Source of the DNA: Clostridiales bacterium
Lineage (GTDB): Bacteria > Bacillota > Clostridia > Lachnospirales > Lachnospiraceae
Direction: 5' to 3'
Assembly (NCBI GenBank): GCA_018372435.1
Contig: JAHAJA010000005.1
Coordinates: forward strand, 62,001-126,000
DNA length: 64,000 nucleotides
Shown: positions 16,432-26,100 of the stretch, piece by piece
Layout of the letters: every line of letters starts with the position of its first letter
Numbering within the stretch: position 1 is the first letter of the stretch
The notes under the pieces: generated by a model
Database searches by the model: none
Told to the model about the DNA's origin: nothing
What the model saw: only the letters and a program-made list of their open reading frames with translations
Program-made: the position numbers and the translations under genes

Positions 16432-16440
16432 TTTCTAATT

Positions 16441-16469
16441 TTGACAAGTAATATAACTTATGATATAAT
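16441..16469 (+). promoter_or_regulatory. Consensus sigma-A promoter of scfA
   Basis: TTGACA (16441-16446), exactly 17 bp, and TATAAT (16464-16469): a perfect match to the consensus. AAAGGAGG and the scfA start follow within 35 bp. Confidence 0.92.
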
Positions 16470-16502
16470 ATATCGAGTTTAAGAAGCAAAGGAGGTTACA
16501 TA

Positions 16503-16646
16503 ATGAAACGTATCAAGACTTTAAACACTAGAAACCTTAAAGAGTCTATGAAAAAAGGCGGTTGTGGTGAATGTCAAACTTCATGTCAATCAGCTTGTAA
16601 GACTTCATGTACTGTAGGAAACCAAAGTTGTGAGAATAATAACTAA
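16503..16646 (+). CDS. scfA: SCIFF ribosomally made peptide precursor (six cysteines in forty-five)
   Basis: 47 residues. The leader MKRIKTLNTRNLKESMKKGG is followed by a core with cysteines at 21, 24, 28, 32, 36 and 43, including CQSACKTSC. This is the SCIFF precursor conserved across clostridia, in which a radical-SAM enzyme forms a thioether bond between a cysteine and a neighbouring residue. A perfect promoter and an AAAGGAGG ribosome site imply high expression. The maturase gene follows at 16802. The biological role of mature SCIFF is not settled. Confidence 0.95.
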   Translation: MKRIKTLNTRNLKESMKKGGCGECQTSCQSACKTSCTVGNQSCENNN

Positions 16647-16712
16647 TCTAGTGACTAGAGGTTAACATAAGTCCTAATTAAATAATTAGTAACTATTCAA
16701 AACTTGCTAAAT

Positions 16713-16740
16713 ATAAGCAGCGGCCACTGTCGCTGCTTAT
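16713..16740 (+). terminator. Hairpin between scfA and scfB (partial terminator)
   Basis: ATAAGCAGC and GCTGCTTAT pair perfectly across a ten-base loop, with only a weak TAAAT tail. It probably lets a fraction of transcripts through, giving more peptide than maturase. Confidence 0.6.
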
Positions 16741-16801
16741 TAAATGTATGGGAGTTAATTTTTCGCCAAGATTTTGTGTGAAAACTGAAAGGAGTATCAA
16801 A

Positions 16802-18193
16802 GTGATTCACCAATATAAAAATAATGACTATAACATCGTATTAGATGTTAATAGCGGAATGATTCATGTCGTGGATGATTTAGTTTATGATATTATTGAA
16901 TTGTTCGAGGATAATGATACAGATACTATTATTGCAGCCATGATGGACAAATATTCAAGACCTGAATATGCTGCAAAATTAGAAGCTCCAATCAACATTA
17001 ATGATGTTATTGAAGCAATTGAAGAGATTGAAGAGCTAAAAAAACAAGTAGCTCTTTTCTCGGAAGATATATATAAGGAATACATTACAGATTTTAAGAA
17101 ACGTCAAACAGTTGTTAAGGCTCTATGTCTTCATATTGCTCATGACTGTAACCTTGCTTGTAAATATTGTTTCGCAGAAGAAGGCGAATATAAAGGCCAT
17201 AGAGAACTTATGAGTTACGAAGTTGGTAAGAAGGCTCTTGATTTCCTAATTGAGAATTCTGGCAGCAGAAGAAATCTAGAAGTCGATTTCTTTGGTGGTG
17301 AGCCACTTATGAACTGGCAAGTAGTAAAAGATTTGGTAGCGTATGGACGCGAACAAGAGAAAATCCATAATAAGAATTTCAGATTCACCTTAACTACAAA
17401 CGGTGTGTTATTGAATGATGATATTATGGAATTTGCTAATAAAGAGATGGCGAATATCGTATTAAGTATTGACGGACGTAAAGATGTGCATGATTATATG
17501 AGACCATCAAGAAATGGTAAGGGAAGTTATGATCTTATTGTACCTAAGTTTGAGAAAGTTGCAGAATCACGTAATCAAACAAATTACTACGTTAGAGGAA
17601 CATTTACAAGAAACAATCTTGATTTTTCTGAGGATGTACTACATCTAGCGGATTTAGGTTTTAAACAGATTTCAGTAGAACCAGTAGTATCTCTTCCAGA
17701 AGAACCATATGCTATTCGTGAAGAGGATTTACCTAAAATCTACGAAGAATATGACAAGTTAGCTAAAGAGATGATTAAACGTAAGAAAGAAGGAAAGGGA
17801 TTTAACTTCTTTCATTTTATGATAGACCTAACTGGTGGACCATGTGTAGCAAAACGTTTATCGGGTTGTGGTTCGGGAACGGAATATCTTGCAGTAACAC
17901 CTTGGGGAGATTTGTACCCATGTCATCAATTCGTTGGTGAAGACGAATTCTTACTTGGTAATGTATTCGAAGGGATTAAGAATACAACATGCTGTGATGA
18001 ATTCAAACTTTGCAATGTGTATGCAAAGGATAAATGTAGAGATTGTTTTGCTAGATTCTACTGCAGTGGCGGTTGTGCAGCAAATTCATATAAATTCCAT
18101 GGTAAAATTGACGACGCTTATGACATTGGTTGTGATTTGCAAAGAAAACGCGTGGAATGTGCGATTATGATTAAGGCAGCTGAAGCAGAATAA
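16802..18193 (+). CDS. scfB: SCIFF thioether-forming radical SAM maturase
   Basis: 463 residues from GTG 16802, preceded by AAAGGAG; the upstream ATG 16748 has no ribosome site and falls just past the hairpin stem. Residues 1-85 form a peptide-recognition (RRE-like) region beginning MIHQYKNNDYNIVLDVNSG. The SAM-cluster motif CNLACKYC follows near residue 120. The C-terminal third is a SPASM domain rich in cysteines, with CGSGTEYLAVTPWGDLYPC and CRDCFARFYCSGGC, which would hold two auxiliary iron-sulfur clusters. It installs thioether crosslinks in the scfA product in the cytoplasm. Confidence 0.95.
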   Translation: MIHQYKNNDYNIVLDVNSGMIHVVDDLVYDIIELFEDNDTDTIIAAMMDKYSRPEYAAKLEAPININDVIEAIEEIEELKKQVALFSEDIYKEYITDFKKRQTVVKALCLHIAHDCNLACKYCFAEEGEYKGHRELMSYEVGKKALDFLIENSGSRRNLEVDFFGGEPLMNWQVVKDLVAYGREQEKIHNKNFRFTLTTNGVLLNDDIMEFANKEMANIVLSIDGRKDVHDYMRPSRNGKGSYDLIVPKFEKVAESRNQTNYYVRGTFTRNNLDFSEDVLHLADLGFKQISVEPVVSLPEEPYAIREEDLPKIYEEYDKLAKEMIKRKKEGKGFNFFHFMIDLTGGPCVAKRLSGCGSGTEYLAVTPWGDLYPCHQFVGEDEFLLGNVFEGIKNTTCCDEFKLCNVYAKDKCRDCFARFYCSGGCAANSYKFHGKIDDAYDIGCDLQRKRVECAIMIKAAEAE

Positions 18194-18269
18194 GAATAAA
18201 CAATAGCTTGTCACTAGGCGAGCTTGGTGACTGTGCAGGTCACTACTACTAAATTTACTGAGGTGAATA

Positions 18270-18337
18270 GGTTGAAAAGTTACATTTTCAACCGGGGAAT
18301 TGTGCTACGCACAAAGTCTCCACACGTAGGAAAGGAG
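18270..18337 (+). promoter_or_regulatory. Two-hairpin leader motif upstream of secDF (copy A)
   Basis: The first hairpin is GGTTGAAAA/TTTTCAACC (18270-18293). The second is CTACG/CGTAG (18305-18329) with an AAAGT in its loop, followed directly by GAAAGGAG, the ribosome site of secDF. The layout matches the copies at 30320 and 55588, though the sequence is more diverged. Confidence 0.45.
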
Positions 18338-18349
18338 TAATTTAGTTTT

Positions 18350-20485
18350 ATGAAGGACAAGAAAAAGGGTGTCGTACATCTACTAATTGTACTTTTGGTA
18401 ATAGTAGGGTTATCAACTGTTGCTTTAGTGGGTCTTGGCAAAGAGCACAAAGGTAGTGCAAAAAACATTCGATTGGGTCTTGATTTAGCAGGTGGTGTAA
18501 GTATTACGTATGAAACTGTTAAGGAGAATCCAACGGCAACCGAGATGAGTGATACGGTATATAAGATGCAAAAACGTGTTGAGAACTACAGCACAGAAGC
18601 AAGTGTATACCAAGAGGGGAATAATCGAGTTAACATCGACATCCCTGGGGTTCAAGATGCCAACAAAGTTCTTTCAGAGCTTGGTAAAGCTGGATCAATT
18701 TCATTCGTAGACCCAGATGGTAATGAAGTTATTAATGGTTCTCACATTAAGACTGCAAAAGAAGGGACTACTCAAGAAAATGGAGTAACCAAATATGTTG
18801 TTAATCTTACTTTGAATACTAAGGGAACAAAACTATTCAAAGAAGCGACTGAAAAATTTATTGGACAAACCATCTCGATTGTTTATGATGGCAAAGTTAT
18901 CTCAGCGCCAGTTGTACAAGTTGCAATCACGAATGGAGAAGCGCAAATCTCACAAGGATCATATGACGAAGCTAGAAACCTTGCGTCAACAATTCGAATC
19001 GGTGCACTCCCACTTCAGTTAGAAGAGATTCGTTCCAACGTAGTAGGTGCTAATCTAGGGGAAGAAGCGTTTGATACAAGTATAATAGCAGCAGTTATTG
19101 GATTCATACTTGTAATCATCTTTATGATTGCATTTTATCGTATTCCAGGCGTTGCAGCAAGTATTGCGTTAAGTCTATATGTTGCAGCGATTCTTGTTGT
19201 TTTAAATGGGGCGAATGTAACCTTAACATTACCAGGTATCGCTGGTATTATCTTATCCATAGGTATGGCAGTTGACGCGAATGTCATTATCTTCACAAGA
19301 ATTAAAGAAGAACTTGCAACTGGTAAGACGGTTCGTTCGGCCATAAAAATTGGATTTGATAAAGCGCTATCAGCAATCATTGATGGTAACGTTACGACGT
19401 TAATTGCTGCAGCTGTGTTATGGTTCAAAGGTTCTGGTACAGTGAAAGGCTTTGCTCAAACATTAGCAATTGGTATTGTAATTTCTATGTTTACCGCATT
19501 AGTAATTACAAAGTTTACATTAACCGCATTGTATAACTTAGGTTTTGACAAAGAAAAATTTTATGGTATTCAAAAGAAGGTAAAAGTATTTGCATTTACA
19601 AAACATATCAAAAAGTTCTTCGCAATTTCAGGTGTATTAATTGCAATTGGAGTTGTTGCTTTGTTTGTGAATAAAGCATCGATTGGAAATATTCTTAACT
19701 ATGGTCTTGATTTCAAGGGTGGAACGTCAACTCAAGTTACATTCCCTGAAACAGTTCCAGCGAATGCAGAACTTGAAGAATTCGTAGGGGATTTAATAGG
19801 TGAAGCAGAAGTTGGAGTATCACCAGTAGTTGGAGAGAATGCTGTAGTTATTAAGACTAGAGAATTAAATCTTGATGAAAGAAAAACTGTAACGGACGCT
19901 TTCGTAAAAACTTATCAAGCAGATGAATCTACGATTACTATGGAAAGTATCTCAGCAACAGTTAGTAATGAAATGAAGTCGGATGCAGTTATATCTGTTA
20001 TTATTGCAGCAATCTGTATGTTAATATATATATGGTTCCGATTCAAGGATATCAACTTCGCAACAAGTGCGGTATTAGCATTAATCCATGATGTACTAGT
20101 AGTGGTAATGGTATATGCTGTTGCAAGAATATCGGTTGGTAATACCTTCATTGCATGTATGTTAACCATTGTAGGTTATTCCATCAATGCTACCATTGTT
20201 ATCTTTGACCGTATCCGTGAGAACAAAGCGGCTATGAAGAGATCAGATGTACTTGAAGATATCGTTAATCTAAGTATTAGCCAAACAATTAGTAGAAGTA
20301 TCAATACATCATTAACGACATTTATCATGGTATTCGTATTATTCATTCTTGGTGTTGATTCCATCCGCGAATTTACATTACCATTAATGGTTGGTATCAT
20401 CTGTGGAGCATATTCTTCTATATGCATAACAGGTACTTTATGGTATGTTATGAAGAAGAAGTTAGGCAAGAAAAAAATTGCATAA
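18350..20485 (+). CDS. secDF: Fused SecDF protein-translocation subunit
   Basis: 711 residues combining SecD (about 1-425) and SecF (about 430-711), which are separate proteins in many bacteria. SecD has the N-terminal helix, GLDLAGGV (about 43-50), a periplasm-facing domain and six helices with GIAGIILSIGMAVDANVIIF. SecF repeats the plan with GLDFKGGT (about 455) and the GYSINATIVIFDRIREN helix. The complex uses the proton gradient to pull exported proteins through SecYEG. The start follows a GAAAGGAG site at the end of the leader motif. A strong terminator follows. Confidence 0.95.
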   Translation: MKDKKKGVVHLLIVLLVIVGLSTVALVGLGKEHKGSAKNIRLGLDLAGGVSITYETVKENPTATEMSDTVYKMQKRVENYSTEASVYQEGNNRVNIDIPGVQDANKVLSELGKAGSISFVDPDGNEVINGSHIKTAKEGTTQENGVTKYVVNLTLNTKGTKLFKEATEKFIGQTISIVYDGKVISAPVVQVAITNGEAQISQGSYDEARNLASTIRIGALPLQLEEIRSNVVGANLGEEAFDTSIIAAVIGFILVIIFMIAFYRIPGVAASIALSLYVAAILVVLNGANVTLTLPGIAGIILSIGMAVDANVIIFTRIKEELATGKTVRSAIKIGFDKALSAIIDGNVTTLIAAAVLWFKGSGTVKGFAQTLAIGIVISMFTALVITKFTLTALYNLGFDKEKFYGIQKKVKVFAFTKHIKKFFAISGVLIAIGVVALFVNKASIGNILNYGLDFKGGTSTQVTFPETVPANAELEEFVGDLIGEAEVGVSPVVGENAVVIKTRELNLDERKTVTDAFVKTYQADESTITMESISATVSNEMKSDAVISVIIAAICMLIYIWFRFKDINFATSAVLALIHDVLVVVMVYAVARISVGNTFIACMLTIVGYSINATIVIFDRIRENKAAMKRSDVLEDIVNLSISQTISRSINTSLTTFIMVFVLFILGVDSIREFTLPLMVGIICGAYSSICITGTLWYVMKKKLGKKKIA

Positions 20486-20506
20486 TTAGTTTTTGGAGAA
20501 CTATGT

Positions 20507-20548
20507 AGACAGCTAGCTTTACCTTAGGTAAAGCGGTTGTCTTTTTTT
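20507..20548 (+). terminator. Terminator of secDF
   Basis: AGACAGCTAGCTTTACC pairs with GGTAAAGCGGTTGTCT across TTA and is followed by a run of seven T. Confidence 0.9.
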
Positions 20549-20560
20549 GTACCACAATAG

Positions 20561-22021
20561 TTAGTCATAACTGTTAAGTAAAATGTAGATTTCCATGAAA
20601 TCCGTATAGCTTGGATAATCATTGATCAAAAATATCTTCTTATGATGTAATTGTAGATCAGGTATGGTAGTAATGATAATATCATAACCTTTTACATCTG
20701 CTGAAGTCAAAACGTATTGAGGGTGAGTGATATCAATTAGAAGAGAATCAGTATACGTCGTGTTAAAAAAGGAAGATAATGTATTTGATAAAAATTTGGC
20801 ATGTGGCATACCAAAATCGGTTATGAGCAAAGCTCTTTTAGCTTGTGTATAATGGCTCATTTCTGGGCAAATCAAGCACAACCAAAATAATGTGTCATCT
20901 ACATTCGCGCATAAATCAATATGTACATTCTGGGAGAAGGGTTTAAGATTGTCTTCTACTGCTTTATATAAGAAGCCATTGGCTTGCTTAAGCGAAAGAG
21001 AAAAATAGTAAATTCGATTAAATAATGTAGAGGTCTTCATCGGGCGGTATTTTTTGTTTAAATACAAGGATTTAAGCATAAATCCCATTAAATATTGTGT
21101 GTTTTCATTAGGGGTAACTGGAATAACTGAAAACAACCGTTGAAAAAATGCATCGGTTTCTTTTGAAACCAGAGACTTCTCGGAAGCGGAATCCCAACCA
21201 CAGAAACGATTAAACAATAATTGATGAATTGGTCGTAGATTATCTAATGTAATGTGAGGAAAGTTACCTTGTAAGTAAGTTAATTTTTGAGTGTCAATTT
21301 CCTTCTCTACAGAATAATGGGAAGTGACTGTATAACCCTGATTTTCTCGTACAAGAGAAATGATATAAAACATTAACCAATAGGTGATAGTAATGTCATC
21401 ATTGAGCACCCAAGATAGTTCAGTCGGCTCAAGATATTGAGAGATTGGATACATAATTATTTCACCCATAACTTTCATATCTATAGTAATATCATAATTT
21501 TGCAAATCAAATCCATATAACTCAAGCAAGAAGCTGGCACTGAAATCACGGAGGTATTGTTCGTCTTTTCCAAGAAGCTGATATTTGTTATTAATACACT
21601 GAATAGTTATACCTCGGTCTGATAAAAAATGATTTATTCTGGTCATAAGTCGTATTAGTGTAGATCGGCTCACAAATAATTTGGTTTCATAAAAATCAAT
21701 TGGCATATTCGGATTGAATAACAGTTCTTTCACCCAAAGTAAGGCCACAGAGTCGTTAAAGAGATCCGTGAAGACTCGACCAATAGAGGCTATATTTCGA
21801 TTATGCATAATTACTCCGTTTTTTCTGGAAACCTCGATGTGTAGACTCTTCCCCCAACGTTTTTGGAGATTCGAGATATCATCGGCAACGGTTCGTTCGC
21901 TAGCGCCGATTGCTGACGATAGGTCAGAAAGAGTAATCCAATCATCATGTATAGTAAAAGTTTCAAGTATTCGAATCATTCTTTGTGATGAAGCATCTAA
22001 AATCTTACGCAATCTAACCAC
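20561..22021 (-). CDS. Mga/AtxA-like transcriptional regulator
   Basis: 486 residues. Two N-terminal helix-turn-helix modules are visible: WITLSDLSSAIGASERTVAD (about 28-47) and a second around 110-140 with KLFVSRSTLIRLMTRINHFL. A long helical middle region with PRD-like histidines follows, then a C-terminal segment with an EIIB-like feel (LLITDFGMPHAKFLSN). This is the Mga/AtxA class of virulence and surface-protein activators. It is divergent from the sortase and adhesin genes, so they are the natural targets. The start has TAGGAGGTGG upstream. The exact family member is not certain. Confidence 0.75.
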   Translation of the reverse strand: MVRLRKILDASSQRMIRILETFTIHDDWITLSDLSSAIGASERTVADDISNLQKRWGKSLHIEVSRKNGVIMHNRNIASIGRVFTDLFNDSVALLWVKELLFNPNMPIDFYETKLFVSRSTLIRLMTRINHFLSDRGITIQCINNKYQLLGKDEQYLRDFSASFLLELYGFDLQNYDITIDMKVMGEIIMYPISQYLEPTELSWVLNDDITITYWLMFYIISLVRENQGYTVTSHYSVEKEIDTQKLTYLQGNFPHITLDNLRPIHQLLFNRFCGWDSASEKSLVSKETDAFFQRLFSVIPVTPNENTQYLMGFMLKSLYLNKKYRPMKTSTLFNRIYYFSLSLKQANGFLYKAVEDNLKPFSQNVHIDLCANVDDTLFWLCLICPEMSHYTQAKRALLITDFGMPHAKFLSNTLSSFFNTTYTDSLLIDITHPQYVLTSADVKGYDIIITTIPDLQLHHKKIFLINDYPSYTDFMEIYILLNSYD

Positions 22022-22191
22022 CTCCTATCTAATATTATTTCAAAACATTATTAGTATTTTATCAATTCAACATAAGGACGTCAATTACAATATTCCAAAA
22101 TATTCTTAAGATTTACATTCTATTATCTGCTTTTATCAATTTTTGCATTATGTAACGTAAAAACTGAACTTAATATTGAAATGAATTCCAG

Positions 22192-22197
22192 TATAAT
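22192..22197 (+). promoter_or_regulatory. Likely -10 of the sortase-adhesin operon
   Basis: TATAAT without a good -35 at 17 bp (CTTAAT is the best), as expected for an activator-dependent promoter. It lies in the 298-bp divergent region 22022-22319, which holds no gene. Confidence 0.4.
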
Positions 22198-22319
22198 AAA
22201 TCCGTGATTGATGATTTTAAGGGAAATCTCAATTTACGATTGTTTCCCTAATAGAACAAGTTAGATGAAATGTGGTTTTAATTAGGAGGTGAATTGTCAT
22301 ACTAACGAAAAAGAAATAT

Positions 22320-23069
22320 TTGTGTTTATTATCTTTGTGTCTTTTTATTGCTATGATTGGATTATGTGGGCTCTGGTATGAAATGGAACCAAAAATGAAA
22401 GCACAAGAGTTTTACCAAAATATTAATTCAAAAAGGGAACAATTACTTACGGAAGAAGAAGGAGTATCACAGAAGAAAAAGGAGAATGACAGTTCTAGCA
22501 AGGCTTTGGTGGAAAATAATCAATGGCTTATGGAAATGATGAAGACGTATCCGAACATCGTCGGCTGGATTAGAGGTGAGGGTATTCAGATTGATTATCC
22601 AATCATGCAAACGGGTGACAATAGCTATTATTTAAATCACCTTCCAGATGGATCAAAGAATAAACTTGGATCTATTTTTCTTGATCGAAGTGTTAATAGT
22701 GATTTTTCTTCATCAGTTTCTATCGTATATGGACATATGATGCAAGATGGTGAAATGTTTGGAGAGCTCAAAAACTACCGAAAACAAGATTTTTATAATA
22801 AACATAAAAAACTTGAACTTTATACATTGGATGGCGAAAAAAGTATTGTATTGCTGGCAGCATATCTTGTAGATGGTTCGTCAAATCCTTATCCACAGGA
22901 TTTTGATACAACTGATGCTTTTTATTCTTATATAAAAGAGATACAAGGTAAATCCTTTTTTCAGAGCAATGTAACGGCAGTTCCAGGGGATAAGCTTGTT
23001 ATATTGTCAACTTGTGCATATGATTTTGAGGAAGCGCGTTTAGCGATTGTAGGGTATGTAACACCCTAA
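22320..23069 (+). CDS. Class B sortase
   Basis: 249 residues from TTG 22320. A membrane helix occupies about residues 2-20 and the sortase fold follows. The catalytic histidine is in VYGHMMQDGEMFGEL, the cysteine in VILSTCAYDF and the arginine in EEARLAIVGY, the class B pattern. It is a membrane-bound transpeptidase that attaches surface proteins. The start is odd: TTG 22320 has no ribosome site, while AGGAGGTGA at 22284-22292 is followed in frame only by ATT, GTC and ATA codons and then LTKKKY, a typical positive N-terminus. Translation may begin at ATA 22299. The adhesin at 23110 is the likely substrate. Confidence 0.85.
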   Translation: MCLLSLCLFIAMIGLCGLWYEMEPKMKAQEFYQNINSKREQLLTEEEGVSQKKKENDSSSKALVENNQWLMEMMKTYPNIVGWIRGEGIQIDYPIMQTGDNSYYLNHLPDGSKNKLGSIFLDRSVNSDFSSSVSIVYGHMMQDGEMFGELKNYRKQDFYNKHKKLELYTLDGEKSIVLLAAYLVDGSSNPYPQDFDTTDAFYSYIKEIQGKSFFQSNVTAVPGDKLVILSTCAYDFEEARLAIVGYVTP

Positions 23070-23109
23070 CAGATTATTAATAATATGAAAGGAAAAAGGG
23101 TTAGTTTAT

Positions 23110-26100
23110 ATGGTGAGAGTAGTTAATAAGGTGAAAAAGGTAATCTCGTTTATATTAATATTCTTAATGGTAATTAACAGCTTTACATTTTTGGGCTATA
23201 GTGTAGAAGCGGCAGCAACGGGATCAAATATAACTGGCGAATTGTTAAAAGGTAATGATATATTAACAACTAATGCCTCTGTATCTGTTAATGACAATCT
23301 GACATGGAGAGTGTCAGTAGATAAGAATGAGTTAGAAGATGGTGTTGTGATTACACTTCCAGATGGTATTCTTCCTAATATATCTTCAGGAAGTTTAGAT
23401 GGATCCGATATCACAGTAAGTGGTAATATGGTTACCGTTACATCAAAAAGTAGTGGAGGAACTGGTAATACGGGAAATCAAGGTGAGATAGCAACGGGTT
23501 CTGCTGTTACAACAGGTTCTGCTATTACAACAGGTGATATACAGACATTGAATATCCCTTGTAAAATAGATCAAGTTAAAGTGGGAAATGGTAAAATTAC
23601 TATAGCTGGAATAGATCTAAACATTACAGATATAGTGCAAACAGGCAATGCAAGTGCTGCTCCTGACTCTATAGAACTGATTAAGAAGACGGGTGCGGGT
23701 GAGACACCAATCACATCTGGTGCAACTGTTAGCATGAAAGATAGCTTCATATTACGAATGAACTGGAAAAGTCTTGCGAATGTGAAGGCTTTAGATTCTT
23801 ACGATCTTGATTTGCCGGAGGAATTTGGTGTTCCATCTGCAGATGGTTCTGCGACGATAAAGGCTCAAAGTGTTCCAATCGGGTTCCCAGATTTACCTTT
23901 TGCAACTATTTCGTGGAAAGCTGGTATCAACAAATTACATATTGAATTTATGGATATGGGTAAATATACGATAGAAGGGGAAGAATTTGATGCTCTTTCT
24001 TTACTTGGAGATGCTTCCATAGATTACGAGTGCAAGCTTGACGAAAATCTAAAAGCAGATGATAAAGGAAAAATCACTATCGATTTACTTTCTGATAGTG
24101 TAACGATAACGGTAAGTGAACTTGTTCCAAAAGCTCCTAGATTAGATAAAGTTGCCGGTACATGGAATGATCAAGGTGAAGTGGAATGGACGGTTACCTA
24201 TACACATCCGGTAAGTGCATATACAGGTGACATACCTACTAAACTTACAGATACTATTCCGGCAGGGCTGGTCTATGTAGAGAATAGTGCCAAGGTAGTG
24301 GTAAATGGAGTGGACAAAACTAGTTGGATTATTAAAGAGGACGAAAAGCTAAACTGTGACCTGACGGATATTCAGGGGGGGCAAACACTTACATTTACCT
24401 ATAAGACTAAACTAACGGATGGAGAAGTGCAAAAAATCTGGACTGCTCCTAATTCTAACATAAGCTATACGAATCACATAGTTGCGAAAGTGAATGATGT
24501 AGATGCAAAGGGTGTGCAAGGAAACAGTACGGCAACGGTATCTTCAAACAATTGGTCTGGACGTATCATGATTAGCAAAGACGGAAACGCGATAGCTCCT
24601 ACCGGTGGAGAAACTGATTGGAAGATTAAATGGGAAGTAACTGTGCAGACATCCAGTCGTAATTTTAAGAATCTTACTTTAATTGATACAATGGGTGAAG
24701 GTTTGATTCTGGATGAGAATAGTATCAAGGTAGTTAATGAGGATGGTGTGGCAGTTTCTGTTATAAAATCGGTTGATCCTGCTACTGGCGGTAAGACACA
24801 GATGACGCTCGATTTGGTGAAAGCAGAAGTACCAGCGACCTCAGAAAAGATGTATAGGATTACATATACAACAAAAGTAAAGCAAGAGTATTTTGATCAA
24901 ACCTCAAATCTTAATGATAATAGTATTAAAAACTATGCTGAACTGAAATATGAATGGCCAGATGGTAGTGGAATAAGTGGTACTTTCTCGCCACCAATAG
25001 TATCAAAAAAGCCAGATGGTATTAATAACACAATGATAGTAAAGTCTGGAAAAAGTTATAATAAAAAAGATCATTCGTTAACATGGGAAATCAAGGTGAA
25101 TCCGAATAAGGTTAATTTAACCCAGGTAGAATTAGTGGATGATTTGTCTGCAATGGATCCAAAACATAGTTTTGTACCAGATGAAAGTACGGACCAAGCA
25201 ATTATAGATGGGATTAAAGATACTATTGTAGCCGCTGTGAAAAAAGGGCTAAATGATGCAGGTATAAGTAGCACTGTACAAGATAGTGTGCAAGTCGAAT
25301 TAATTGGAAATAAGCTAACAATTAAAATGAGTAGTCTAGGAAAAAATAGTTTCGCTTTTCAATTTAAAACTTATGCTACTGATCCAAGTTTCTATGCAGG
25401 AAACGCCAGTAAGACATTTGAAAACAAAGTTACCATGACAAAGGCAGGTACAACTGTAGATGGAACACCGATAGCAGCAGATGTTTCTGCCACGGCCACA
25501 ATTCCTGCATCAAGCAATGTTTTGACTAAGGAACATGTATCTTATGACCCGGTTACTAAAAAACTAACATGGCGTTTGATTGTTAATTCTAATGAGACCG
25601 ATTTAGGTGATGTTATAATTACCGATGAGCTTGTAGATGGTTTGTCATGCAATGTAGAGGATGCAACACTTAACGGCGGAAGCTTTACTGGAGCAAATTC
25701 ATTTAAAGTAGATGGAACAAAGAACATTACTATTAATTTGTCCAATGTAAAAACTAAGCAAACAATTACGTTTACTACAACGGTAGATGTAGATATGGAG
25801 GCGTTTCGAACCAAAGACAAAGTAGATTTTACAAACACTGCAAAGTTGACAAGTCAGACAAATCCGAAAGTTGTTAAAAGTGAGACTTCTTTAACTTTAT
25901 CTAATAAAGCGCTAAGTAAAGCGGCAATTAAGAACGATCAGAATTTAACAGCAGATTATACCGTGAAGCTTAATCCTTTGGGTATGGATCTTTTAAAAGG
26001 ATTATCAGCAGGTCAAAAACTTCAGTTAGAAGATACGTTACCAGATGGTTTATATCTAGATCTTGATAGTGTGAAGTTATATAATGCAGGTGTATTGAAG

